The position numbers and the translations under genes are program-made. Below the pieces are notes generated by a model, which searched no databases, was not told where the DNA came from, and saw only the letters and a list, made by a program, of their open reading frames with translations. 9,142 nt of DNA from an uncultured Collinsella sp. (GTDB lineage: Bacteria > Actinomycetota > Coriobacteriia > Coriobacteriales > Coriobacteriaceae), in the NCBI GenBank assembly GCA_902489225.1, contig CABTZA010000072.1:1-9142 (forward strand), read 5' to 3'. Positions 1-6,239 of the stretch are shown here, piece after piece (positions within the stretch are counted from its first letter, which is position 1; every line of letters begins with the position of its first letter).

Positions 1-1682
1 CGGCGGGCGCGGGCCGAGGCCTTGCGCTTGGACGCGCGACGCTTAACGGTAAAGGCAAACGCCTCGTCCTCGACCTCGCCGGCACGCGGGCCCAGGCCAA
101 CGACCGGGTACTGCCCCTGCGAGGTAGCCAGATAGCCGCGGCCGCACAGCTGGCCGATGATGTCCTTGATGCGCCCGACCGATTCGCTCGACAGCTCACC
201 GTAGCCGCGGTCCTCATCCAGATGCATCTGGCGAATGCGCTCGGTGTTGCCGCCGTGGAGCACGTCGGCGATCAGCGACTTGCCAAAGCGCATGGGACGC
301 GTGGCCACATAGCGCACGGCAGCGCGGGCCATATCGGTGACGTCCTCGACCTCGAACTGCGTGAGGCAATTGCTGCAGTTGCCGCAGCCCTCGACGTCGT
401 CCATGGCGGTGCCGCCCGCGCCAGCCGAAGCAGCATGCTCGGCCGCGGCCTCGTCGCCAAAGTAGCGCAGCATGTATTCGCGCAGGCAGCCGGTGGTATT
501 GCAGTAGCCCTCCATCTGGCTGAGCAGACGATATCGATTCTGGAGCGCCCACGCGCGCTGCTCGTCGTCGAGCGCCTCATCGGCAGCATCGCCGCGGTCG
601 ATCAGAAAGCGGCGCATGCGAAAATCGTTGCCGTTCCACAGCAAGTAGCAGCTGGCCGGGTCGCCATCGCGGCCGGCGCGGCCCGCCTCCTGGTAGTAGG
701 CTTCGATGCTCTCGGGCACGTTGTTGTGGATCACGTAGCGCACGTTGGGCTTGTCGATGCCCATGCCAAAGGCGTTGGTGGCAACCATCACCTGGATATC
801 GTCGTCGATAAAGGCGCGCTGGCTTTGGCGACGGGCGTCGTTGCCCATGCCGGCATGGTAGCGGCCAACGCGAATGCCGCTGGGGCCCAGCGCTTCGGCA
901 AGCTCGCCCGCCAGCGCATCAACTGTCTTGCGGGTCGAACAATACACGATGCCGCTCTCGCTCGAATGCGCGATCACGTAGTCGCGCACCCACACGGCCT
1001 TGGCCTTGTCGCCCATCTCCTCGCAGCCAAAGTAGAGGTTCTTGCGATCGAAGCCCGTCACCACCGTCGCGGGGTTTTGCAGGCCGAGCATCTGCTGGAT
1101 ATCCGCGCGCACGCGCTCGGTCGCCGTAGCGGTAAAGGCCGCCACGATGGGGCGCTGCGGCAGGGAATCGATGAATTCACGAATCTGCAGATAGGCGGGG
1201 CGGAAATCCTGGCCCCATTGGCTCACGCAGTGGGCCTCGTCAATGGCCACGAGCGGCACGCCAATGCCGCCGTCCGCCGCGGCTTCCTGCGCAAAGGCTA
1301 AAAAGCGCGGCTCGAGCAGGCGCTCGGGCGCCACGTACATAAGCTGGTAGCGACCCTCGCGCGCCCGCTTGAGCACGGTGTTTTGCTGGGCTGGGGTAAG
1401 GCTGGAGTTGAGATAGCTGGGTCGCGCACCCGCCGCGAGCAACGCACGGGTCTGGTCCTCCATAAGCGACAGCAGCGGACTCACCACAAAGGTGATGCCG
1501 GGCAGCATGAGCGCGGGCACCTGGTAGCAAATGGACTTGCCGGCGCCCGTGGGCATAACGCCCAGCGCATCGCGACCGGCGAGGATCGCATCGACCATGC
1601 GGTCCTGCCCCGGGCGAAACGAGGTGTAGCCAAAATAGGCGCCGAGCGTGTCGAGCGCCATCTGCTGCATGCTATCGGTCAT
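1..1682 (-). CDS. recQ: ATP-dependent DNA helicase RecQ (C-terminus beyond the window)
   Basis: This is a superfamily 2 3'-5' DNA helicase acting in recombination and repair; 560 codons are present and the frame is open at base 1. Visible motifs in order: motif 0 FGYTSFRPGQ (17-26), Walker A MPTGAGKS (43-50), DEAH box (148-151) followed by CVSQWG, FTATAT (183-188), motif IV GIVYCSTRK (244-252), motif V ATNAFGMGID (301-310) and motif VI QEAGRAGRDG (331-340). The RecQ zinc-binding site appears as C399, C433, C436 and C439, then a winged-helix region at about 445-530. About 20 Ala/Gly-rich residues sit between YFGDE and CGNC, longer than I recall for E. coli RecQ. A Lys/Arg-rich stretch starts at 547; an HRDC domain may follow off-window. 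The start chosen is the first ATG, 4 bases after AGGA; a second ATG four codons later is possible. It has its own promoter and looks unrelated to the sugar cluster upstream. Confidence 0.96.
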   Translation of the reverse strand, partial: MTDSMQQMALDTLGAYFGYTSFRPGQDRMVDAILAGRDALGVMPTGAGKSICYQVPALMLPGITFVVSPLLSLMEDQTRALLAAGARPSYLNSSLTPAQQNTVLKRAREGRYQLMYVAPERLLEPRFLAFAQEAAADGGIGVPLVAIDEAHCVSQWGQDFRPAYLQIREFIDSLPQRPIVAAFTATATERVRADIQQMLGLQNPATVVTGFDRKNLYFGCEEMGDKAKAVWVRDYVIAHSSESGIVYCSTRKTVDALAGELAEALGPSGIRVGRYHAGMGNDARRQSQRAFIDDDIQVMVATNAFGMGIDKPNVRYVIHNNVPESIEAYYQEAGRAGRDGDPASCYLLWNGNDFRMRRFLIDRGDAADEALDDEQRAWALQNRYRLLSQMEGYCNTTGCLREYMLRYFGDEAAAEHAASAGAGGTAMDDVEGCGNCSNCLTQFEVEDVTDMARAAVRYVATRPMRFGKSLIADVLHGGNTERIRQMHLDEDRGYGELSSESVGRIKDIIGQLCGRGYLATSQGQYPVVGLGPRAGEVEDEAFAFTVKRRASKRKASARAR

Positions 1683-1713
1683 GGTTTCCTAACGTCCAAG
1701 TCATCTGCCGCCG

Positions 1714-1719
1714 ATTATA
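1714..1719 (-). promoter_or_regulatory. Putative -10 box of recQ
   Basis: On the minus strand this reads TATAAT, a perfect -10 hexamer, about 32 bases upstream of the recQ ATG and in an otherwise GC-rich stretch. No convincing -35 is seen at 17 bases; TTCGAC at a 19-base spacing is the nearest candidate. It implies recQ is transcribed separately from gntR, with a leader of about 25 bases. I see nothing else recognisable between about 1746 and 1823. Confidence 0.5.
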
Positions 1720-1823
1720 CGCCGCCACGCGGACCAGCGTCGAACGGCTGACGGCCACGGGCAATACGGTCTAAGGCGGACGAGCGTGGATTTTTGGACA
1801 CTTTCCGGAAGAGCGTGAAAACG

Positions 1824-1946
1824 TCGCTGGTTGAGCATAAGTCAGCGAAAACGCCCCTAGGCGAGCAAGGTGACGTGAAAGAGGAGGGAAGCGTACTTTT
1901 GTACGCGACCGACGATTGAACGTCAGATTGCCGCTTAGGGGCGTTT
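1824..1946. repeat. Long structured inverted-repeat element (candidate repeated element or RNA)
   Basis: Most of the 309-base gap between gntR and recQ folds. A small hairpin TCGCTG/CAGCGA (1824-1829 with 1843-1848) is followed directly by a long stem: 1849-1863 with 1932-1946 (15 positions), then GCAA/TTGC (1865-1868 with 1928-1931), then TGACGT/ACGTCA (1871-1876 with 1920-1925). The tip is GCGTAC-TTTT-GTACGC (1891-1906), and a purine-rich internal loop (1877-1890) contains AGGAGGG. The one imperfect pair in the outer stem (1860 with 1935) is a G-U wobble if the plus strand is transcribed and C-A if the minus strand is. I found no coding potential. I believe similar hairpins recur in Collinsella and relatives, but that is memory, not a search. 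Confidence 0.6.
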
Positions 1947-1958
1947 GCAGCGTCGACC

Positions 1959-1986
1959 GGTCCGCCGTTCGTCAGAACGGCGGAAC
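1959..1986 (-). terminator. Hairpin just after gntR, probable terminator
   Basis: A perfect 10-bp stem TCCGCCGTTC/GAACGGCGGA (1961-1970 with 1975-1984) and 4-base loop begins 7 bases beyond the gntR stop codon on the minus strand. No T-run follows on that strand, so it is either a U-less actinobacterial-type terminator or a 3'-end stabilising hairpin. Confidence 0.5.
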
Positions 1987-1991
1987 CAACC

Positions 1992-2711
1992 CTACATGAC
2001 CATAACGTAGCGCGATCCCACGTAGTACTGCTTACCCATCAGGACCGGCTCGCCATTGGGGCCCGTGAAGCCGGCACGCAGGTTGAGCAGCGGATCGTGC
2101 GGAGCAATGCCCAGCTCGGCCGCCTGCTCGGTATTGGCACGAACGGCCTCGACCGTGCGGTAGCCAACCGAGACAATCGGCGTTCCGCCAACACGCTCGA
2201 CCTCGGCAAAAATCGACTTGTCCTCAAGATCGGCCGTCAACAGCTCGCGGTAGGCATCAAACGGCACAAAGATGTTCTCCTCAAAGATGGGCTCGCCGTC
2301 GGCCGTACGCACGCGCTTGATATGCAGCAGCAGCGCATCCTTCTGCAGGCCAAAGAACTCCATCTCGTTTTGGCGCGCCGGAACGATCTGGCGATCGATC
2401 ACGTGCGCACCGGCCTTCATGCCGTTGCCGGCACACAGCGCGGTAAACGCCTGCAGCGTCGAGGCGTGAAACTGACGGTTGATGTGCGGCGTGGAGACAA
2501 AGGTGCCACGGCCCTGCTGCTTAACCAGGTAGCCATCGGAGCACAGCTCCTCGACAGCGCGGCGCACCGTAATGCGGCTCACGTCGTACTGCTCGGCTAG
2601 CTCAAGCTCGGACGGAATACGTTCCTTGGGTGCATAAACACCTTTCTCGATCGCATCCTTGATTTCGTCGTAAATCTGCTGGTAAAGCGGTGCATTTTTG
2701 GGCGCAGGCAT
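1992..2711 (-). CDS. GntR-family transcriptional regulator, HutC/UTRA subfamily
   Basis: A 239-residue DNA-binding regulator. The N-terminal GntR winged helix-turn-helix spans about 8-74, starting at PLYQQIYDEIKDAIEKG, with recognition helix VSRITVRRAVEEL (44-56) and the wing signature KQQGRGTFVS (64-73). A UTRA effector-binding domain fills about 90-235; this domain usually senses a phosphorylated sugar or related metabolite. The length is normal for the family. Only weak Shine-Dalgarno matches precede the ATG (AAGAG about 9 bases upstream), but the N-terminus fits the family well. It lies at the downstream end of the sugar cluster, separated from the PTS operon by yitT and the HAD gene. Its promoter shares TATAACGTCT with the PTS promoter, so autoregulation together with control of the PTS operon is a reasonable inference. 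FrlR, the fructoselysine regulator, belongs to the same subfamily; orthology is not shown. Confidence 0.93.
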   Translation of the reverse strand: MPAPKNAPLYQQIYDEIKDAIEKGVYAPKERIPSELELAEQYDVSRITVRRAVEELCSDGYLVKQQGRGTFVSTPHINRQFHASTLQAFTALCAGNGMKAGAHVIDRQIVPARQNEMEFFGLQKDALLLHIKRVRTADGEPIFEENIFVPFDAYRELLTADLEDKSIFAEVERVGGTPIVSVGYRTVEAVRANTEQAAELGIAPHDPLLNLRAGFTGPNGEPVLMGKQYYVGSRYVMVM

Positions 2712-2725
2712 ATCTAATCACTCTT

Positions 2726-2741
2726 ATCGAAATATCGAAAT
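2726..2741. repeat. Tandem 8-bp direct repeat upstream of gntR
   Basis: ATCGAAAT occurs twice back to back, 15 bases before the gntR start codon and inside its 5' leader or promoter. It could be part of a regulator site or a chance AT-rich duplication. Confidence 0.4.
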
Positions 2742-2748
2742 AACTAAT

Positions 2749-2763
2749 ACGTATATAACGTCT
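2749..2763 (-). promoter_or_regulatory. Putative gntR operator overlapping its -10 region
   Basis: ACGT-ATATA-ACGT spans 2749-2761, giving a GT-N5-AC core of the general form known for GntR-family operators. The overlapping 10-mer TATAACGTCT (2754-2763) is repeated exactly at 8895-8904 in the PTS promoter. On the minus strand a -10-like TATATA lies at 2752-2757, with ATGAGG as a weak -35 about 18 bases upstream. Binding by the adjacent GntR protein is inferred. Confidence 0.45.
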
Positions 2764-2800
2764 AGTTTCATATTACCTCATAATGATAAAACGATACACC

Positions 2801-2847
2801 CTCCCTACCAAAAAGCGACAGCTTCATTTTGGTAGGTTTTATCTGGG
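2801..2847. repeat. REP-like palindromic repeat, copy A
   Basis: CCTACCAAAA and TTTTGGTAGG form a 10-bp stem around a 13-base loop, followed on the plus strand by TTTTATCTGGG. Bases 2808-2847 match 4941-4980 (copy B) at 37 of 40 positions. It lies between yitT and gntR, about 90 bases upstream of the gntR start. Copies with a (G)GGACAG(G) core and TTATTTTGG flank resemble REP elements mobilised by RAYT (Y1 REP) transposases; that assignment is inference. Confidence 0.7.
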
Positions 2848-2850
2848 CAA

Positions 2851-2891
2851 ACGAGAGCCCTCGAAAGCAACGGGGCTTTCGGGGGGCTCGT
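2851..2891 (-). terminator. Probable terminator hairpin downstream of yitT
   Basis: ACGAG...CGAAAGC (2851-2868) pairs with GCTTTCG...CTCGT (2875-2891) around a 6-base loop, a stem of about 16 pairs with one or two irregularities. On the minus strand it starts 38 bases after the yitT stop and is followed only by TTT, so termination is likely but may be leaky. It abuts REP-like copy A. Confidence 0.6.
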
Positions 2892-2929
2892 TCGGATGGG
2901 TTGCGCAGGACCGGCAAAATGCCAATACC

Positions 2930-3937
2930 CTACTTGCCGTCGTCCTGCTGCAGGCTGTCCTGTTCGCTGAGGCGCGCCTGCCTGCTGGCCATGCGTGCGG
3001 GCTTGTCGGGATCGGGAACGGCCGTGGGCATGGGCTCGTCGACATGACCGCCCCACCAGCCGCCCACAAAGTTGAGCGTGTGGAACACATTGATCACCGC
3101 GCCGGGATCAACGTCGCACACCAGCTTGATAATGTCCTGACTCTCGTAGGTCGAGACAACGGTGTTCAGCAGGTACATCTTTTCGCGGCTATATCCGCCG
3201 ACGACCTCGGCGCAGCTAATGCCGTGCTGAAAATGGTTTACGTAGGCAGTCATGACCTCGTCTGCCTTACGCGTCGTGATCTGCAGCGTCACGCGATCGT
3301 AGCGACGATAGAAACTGTCGATGGTCTTGGTCGAAATAAACTGGAACACGATGGAATACGCCGCCTTGTCCCAGCCAAACATAAAGCCAAAGATCGCCAG
3401 GATAAAGCAGTTGAAACCAAAGATGACGCCCCAGATGGTCTTGCCCGTGTGGTTGGAAACCCACAGCGCGATAAAGTCGGTGCCGCCGGTGGATGCGCCG
3501 GATTTAAGTGCGATGGCAGCGCCCAGACCCGAGACCACGCCGCCAAAAATGATGAGCATGATCTTGTCGCCCAAAAATGGAGCGAAGTGAAAGACGTTGA
3601 GGAACAGCGACGAGAGCACGACCTGCATCATCGAGAAGATGACGAAGCGCTTGCTAATGCCGCTCCAGCATAGGAGCGCCACGGGGATGTTGAGCGCGAG
3701 CATACCGAGCGAAATATCGATGTGAACGCCACCCAGCGAGGTAACGCGATCGAGCAGGACCGCAACGCCGGTAAGACCGCTCGGAAGCAGGTCGGCGGGC
3801 TGAATGAACGCCTGGATCAGGAATGTCTGGAGAACGGCGGAAATCGTGACCGCCACGGCAGTAATGGCGCGGCGGACGATGGTAAGGCGGCCGAGCACGA
3901 GCACGCGGTCCATGAGCTGATCGATGGCGTTCGCCAC
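2930..3937 (-). CDS. YitT family membrane protein (DUF161 plus DUF2179)
   Basis: A 335-residue integral membrane protein of the YitT family, whose function is poorly known. The hydrophobic N-terminal half has about five or six membrane segments (roughly 26-46, 54-66, 76-92, 98-117, 126-144, 168-188) and the family motif SGASTGGTD (146-154). A soluble DUF2179 domain at about 212-295 begins RRYDRVTLQITT and includes GYSREKMYLLNTVV. The last 35-40 residues are a charged, Pro/Gln-rich tail that looks disordered. I chose a GTG start at 3937 because a strong AAAGGAG lies 5 bases upstream; an in-frame ATG at 3958 would bury that site inside the gene and has no ribosome binding site of its own. It lies between the HAD and gntR genes with its own probable promoter and terminator, so membership of the sugar operon is not supported beyond proximity. 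Confidence 0.92.
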   Translation of the reverse strand: MANAIDQLMDRVLVLGRLTIVRRAITAVAVTISAVLQTFLIQAFIQPADLLPSGLTGVAVLLDRVTSLGGVHIDISLGMLALNIPVALLCWSGISKRFVIFSMMQVVLSSLFLNVFHFAPFLGDKIMLIIFGGVVSGLGAAIALKSGASTGGTDFIALWVSNHTGKTIWGVIFGFNCFILAIFGFMFGWDKAAYSIVFQFISTKTIDSFYRRYDRVTLQITTRKADEVMTAYVNHFQHGISCAEVVGGYSREKMYLLNTVVSTYESQDIIKLVCDVDPGAVINVFHTLNFVGGWWGGHVDEPMPTAVPDPDKPARMASRQARLSEQDSLQQDDGK

Positions 3938-3982
3938 GCGGGCTCCTTTCGAAGGCAAATCTGGTTGTGAGGCATGTCGGCG

Positions 3983-3988
3983 ATTGTA
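3983..3988 (-). promoter_or_regulatory. Putative -10 box of yitT
   Basis: TACAAT on the minus strand, about 46 bases upstream of the yitT GTG, gives a leader of about 39 bases. No good -35 at 16-18 bases; TTGAAG lies 20 bases upstream. The rest of the gap from 3990 to 4075 shows nothing I recognise. Confidence 0.35.
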
Positions 3989-4075
3989 GCACGGAGCATG
4001 CGAGGGCGCTTCAATTCACCCTCCCTCGACAACCAAAGCGGGACCAGCAACCCCACGACCAAAGGCCCAAATAAC

Positions 4076-4194
4076 AAGTGAGTAGACTTTACGCGACCTG
4101 CAGAGCACACCCAAAACCGCCACCCCTGTGACCTGCGGTTTTACTAGAGCAGATGCGCTTTGTGCTCGTCTTGCACCAAAAAGTCTACTCACTT
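4076..4194. repeat. Nested inverted-repeat element with perfect 15-bp ends
   Basis: The outer arms AAGTGAGTAGACTTT (4076-4090) and its exact complement (4180-4194) enclose GAGCACA/TGTGCTC (4103-4109 with 4161-4167), set exactly in register with the outer arms across two 12-base strands. An inner AAAACCGC/GCGGTTTT (4113-4120 with 4135-4142) completes the structure. It could be a miniature mobile element with 15-bp terminal repeats or a folded RNA. There is no evident target-site duplication and no reading frame. It occupies the middle of the 354-base gap between yitT and the HAD gene; 4195-4240 holds nothing recognisable. Confidence 0.65.
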
Positions 4195-4240
4195 AGTCCG
4201 AATCGAAGCCAAACGGATCCAAATAGATGACAAATTAAGC

Positions 4241-4288
4241 CAATCCGCAGCAAAAGACGCGTGAATCAGTGCTTCTCGCGGCGGATTG
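4241..4288 (-). terminator. Possible weak terminator hairpin after the HAD gene
   Basis: CAATCCGC (4241-4248) and GCGGATTG (4281-4288) are perfect inverted 8-mers that begin 3 bases past the HAD stop. The 32-base interior has little extra pairing, and the minus strand continues with TTAATTTG rather than a clean U-tract, so terminator function is uncertain. Confidence 0.3.
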
Positions 4289-4291
4289 ACG

Positions 4292-4921
4292 CTACAAAGC
4301 GGCCAAAATGTCGGTCAGATTATCGATAACGGCATCGGCTCGCGATTGATCGAGGTTGACACCCTCGTGCGGACGCAGCGCCAGGACGCGGGCGCCGGAG
4401 CGCTTACCAGCCTCGATGCCCAAAGGCGAATCCTCTATAACCAGGCACTCGGCAGGCTCCACCCCTAGCGCCTCCATGGCACGCAGGTAGATCTCGGGGT
4501 CGGGCTTAAACGCACTGCACTCGTGACCGCTGATGGTGTAGTCCAGCACATCGGCGATACCGGCAATCTCCACCAGCTCGTCGATCAACTCGCGATAGGA
4601 CGAGCTCGCGATGGCACACTTCACGCCGCGCTCGTGCAGTGCGCGCATCACCGGCTCCGTCTGCTCGTTGAGCAGCTCGGCATACGGAACGGGATGGTCC
4701 GGGCTATAGACCTGCTTGTACTCCACGCGCAGACGCTCGCGCAGCTCAACATCGTCGGGCACCAGCGCCTCCCAAATGGCCGGCTCGTTAGACCCCGAAA
4801 GATCGGGGATCTCGTCAAAGTGGAACCCCTTCTCCTCCATAAACGCCACGCGACGACGGTTGTAGAACCACTCGGTATCGACCAGCACGCCGTCCATGTC
4901 AAACAGCACTGCTTTGATCAT
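4292..4921 (-). CDS. HAD-superfamily phosphatase / beta-phosphoglucomutase-like protein
   Basis: A 209-residue cytoplasmic HAD enzyme of subfamily I with a helical C1 cap. Motif I is DMDGVLVDTE (8-17; nucleophile D8, acid/base D10), motif II ASSS (105-108), motif III lysine K139 in FKPDP, and motif IV VIEDSPLGIEAG (161-172; metal ligands E163/D164). The cap spans about 18-85. Such proteins are sugar-phosphate phosphatases or beta-phosphoglucomutases; the substrate cannot be read from sequence. The start chosen is the ATG 6 bases after GGGAGGAG; another ATG two codons earlier directly abuts that site. It follows the SIS gene, but a strong terminator and a REP-like element separate them, so it would depend on read-through or an unseen promoter. 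A role in removing or rearranging the sugar phosphate made by the PTS is a guess from position. Confidence 0.93.
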   Translation of the reverse strand: MIKAVLFDMDGVLVDTEWFYNRRRVAFMEEKGFHFDEIPDLSGSNEPAIWEALVPDDVELRERLRVEYKQVYSPDHPVPYAELLNEQTEPVMRALHERGVKCAIASSSYRELIDELVEIAGIADVLDYTISGHECSAFKPDPEIYLRAMEALGVEPAECLVIEDSPLGIEAGKRSGARVLALRPHEGVNLDQSRADAVIDNLTDILAAL

Positions 4922-4930
4922 ACGCATCTC

Positions 4931-4980
4931 CTCCCACCTGCCAAAAAGGGACAGGTTTATTTTGGTAGGTTTTATCTGGG
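4931..4980. repeat. REP-like palindromic repeat, copy B
   Basis: CCTGCCAAAA and TTTTGGTAGG flank AGGGACAGGTTTA; the pairing is complete only if the plus strand is transcribed (one G-U pair). Bases 4941-4980 match copy A (2808-2847) at 37 of 40 positions. Its left end touches the HAD ribosome binding site (4928-4935), so on the minus strand it forms the immediate upstream leader of that gene. Confidence 0.7.
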
Positions 4981-5015
4981 GTTTTGTGGCGCGACGGATA
5001 CGCCCTCCCCAGAGC

Positions 5016-5047
5016 AAAAAAGGGGACGGGGCGCAAACCCCATCCCC
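5016..5047 (-). terminator. Rho-independent terminator of the PTS-SIS operon
   Basis: On the minus strand GGGGATGGGG, a 6-base loop and CCCCGTCCCC (10 pairs, one G-U) are followed directly by TTTTTT. It lies 34 bases beyond the SIS stop codon. This is the cleanest intrinsic terminator in the window and marks the operon end. Confidence 0.92.
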
Positions 5048-5065
5048 TCTCAATCAACCCGTAAG

Positions 5066-5079
5066 GTCTACTTACTTGT
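5066..5079. repeat. Extra copy of the 4076-4194 arm motif
   Basis: GTCTACTTACTTGT matches the complement of ACAAGTGAGTAGAC (left arm of the nested repeat, from 4074) at 13 of 14 positions. It sits immediately after the SIS stop codon and before the operon terminator. Confidence 0.4.
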
Positions 5080-5081
5080 GA

Positions 5082-6065
5082 TTAGTAGGAAAGCTTCCAC
5101 ATGTAGCGACGCATGGTCAGCGGGTGCTGACGGGCCTCGGCGATCTGGTTGCCGTACTCGCGCATAACGGCGAGGTGCAGCAGCGGGTTGAAGTAGGTGA
5201 TGACGCTCGCGGGCACGGCGTCAGCCAGGCCGTAGTCCTTGGAGTCGATCAGAGCGACCTTGGCGCCCATGCGCTCAAGGAAGGTGAGGGCGCGGGCGTC
5301 CATCGGACGGGTGGCGCCATCGGACATGAAGAAGACGTAGGGCTTACCCTCGGTGGAAACCTCGAACGGGCCGTGGAAGTACTCGCCGGTGTTGTAGGCG
5401 GCGGCGTCGATCCACTGCATCTCGGTGAACAGGAAGGCGGCGTGAGAATAAGCCATCTTCTCGGAGGCACCGGAAGCCATGAAGTAGATCATCTTGTCGT
5501 CCTTGAAGTCCTCGGCGAACTTCTTGGCGAGCTTCTTGCAGTGCTGAGCGGCGTTCTCGCAGAGATCGAAGATGTTGGTGAGGCCGGTGATCATGTCCTC
5601 GTAGTGGTCATAACCCTCGGTCTGCTGAAGGATCTCGAGAGCAAGAGCGATGGCGTAGCCGGGCTTCTCGCACTTGGCAGCGTAGTTGGCGTGGAAGCCG
5701 TGGACGATGACGTGGTCGGCGTCGACGGTCAGAGCGGAGCCAGCCTTGTTGGTGAGGGAGACGACCGGGCAGTTGTGCTTCTTGGCGGTCTTGTTGGCCT
5801 CGACGGTCTCGGGCGTGGAGCCACCGAGGGAGCAGGTGATCACGAAGGTGTGCTCGTTGACCCAGGAAGGCGTGTCGTAGTTGAACTCGTTAGCGGTGAA
5901 GATCTGAACGTTCAGCTTGTCCGTGTTGTTGGCCAGGAAGTACTTGGCGGGGTAAAGGTCGGACATGGAGGCACCGCAGCCGACGAAGGCGACGCTGTGG
6001 ATCTCGTGGTTGGACAGGACGTCAGCGACGATCTGCTTAGGGAGGTTAAGGTCGATCTCGTACAT
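5082..6065 (-). CDS. SIS-domain sugar-phosphate deglycase/isomerase, FrlB/GfrF-like
   Basis: A 327-residue cytoplasmic protein with two SIS (phosphosugar-binding) domains. The first contains FVGCGAS (27-33) and the phosphate-binding loop CSLGGSTPET (78-87); the second starts near 190 (MIYFMASGASEKMAYS) and contains NTGEYFHGPFEV (225-236). That last motif and the C-terminal MRRYMWKLSY pattern line up, from memory, with E. coli FrlB (SGEFRHGPLEI and the RRYYGGLVEY end), the fructoselysine-6-phosphate deglycase. E228 and H231 are the likely catalytic positions by that analogy. Being last in a mannose-family PTS operon fits GfrE/GfrF-type deglycases, which act on PTS-phosphorylated sugar-amines. 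AgaS-like or glucosamine-6-phosphate-type activity cannot be excluded. Start: ATG at 6065, 9 bases after AAAGGA; an in-frame ATG at 6074 directly abuts that site, and one at 6164 would put the site and a palindrome inside the gene. Confidence 0.88.
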   Translation of the reverse strand: MYEIDLNLPKQIVADVLSNHEIHSVAFVGCGASMSDLYPAKYFLANNTDKLNVQIFTANEFNYDTPSWVNEHTFVITCSLGGSTPETVEANKTAKKHNCPVVSLTNKAGSALTVDADHVIVHGFHANYAAKCEKPGYAIALALEILQQTEGYDHYEDMITGLTNIFDLCENAAQHCKKLAKKFAEDFKDDKMIYFMASGASEKMAYSHAAFLFTEMQWIDAAAYNTGEYFHGPFEVSTEGKPYVFFMSDGATRPMDARALTFLERMGAKVALIDSKDYGLADAVPASVITYFNPLLHLAVMREYGNQIAEARQHPLTMRRYMWKLSY

Positions 6066-6156
6066 CTGACACATTCCTTTCGATTTTTGCGGCGCCACAT
6101 TGCCGGGCGCTCGCAGGGTTACCGTGGTTTGGACCGAGTCGCCGGCCCATTGAGGA

Positions 6157-6185
6157 TGCGACAAAGGGACTGTCCCATTGTCGCA
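6157..6185. repeat. GGGAC/GTCCC palindrome between EIID and SIS genes
   Basis: TGCGACAA-A-GGGAC pairs with GTCCC-A-TTGTCGCA, 13 of 14 arm positions complementary around a single T. It shares the GGGACTGTCCC/GGGACAG signature with the REP-like copies elsewhere in the window and resembles RAYT-associated palindromes that I recall from Coriobacteriia. It could also affect mRNA processing in the operon. Confidence 0.6.
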
Positions 6186-6199
6186 TTTTGGGGATGGAA

Positions 6200-6239
6200 G
6201 CCTGCCTGGGGTATGGGATGCCAGGCAGGCCCCCGGGGG
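6200..6239 (-). promoter_or_regulatory. Intercistronic hairpin after EIID (attenuator or processing site)
   Basis: GCCTGCCTGG (6200-6209) and CCAGGCAGGC (6221-6230) form a perfect 10-bp stem with an 11-base loop; the adjacent CCCCCGGGGG (6230-6239) is itself palindromic. On the minus strand it lies about 25 bases after the EIID stop and is not followed by a U-tract, so it is better read as a partial attenuator or mRNA-stabilising structure than as a full terminator. Confidence 0.5.

Noticed and set aside
222..1301. Long plus-strand open frame opposite recQ
   Set aside because: It lies entirely antisense to clear RecQ helicase motifs and its translation is Ala/His/Val-rich with no domain; high-GC antisense frames are expected here.
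2783..3673. Plus-strand open frame opposite yitT
   Set aside because: Its start lies in the REP-like/promoter region and its sequence is low-complexity; the minus-strand YitT protein has motifs and a strong ribosome binding site.
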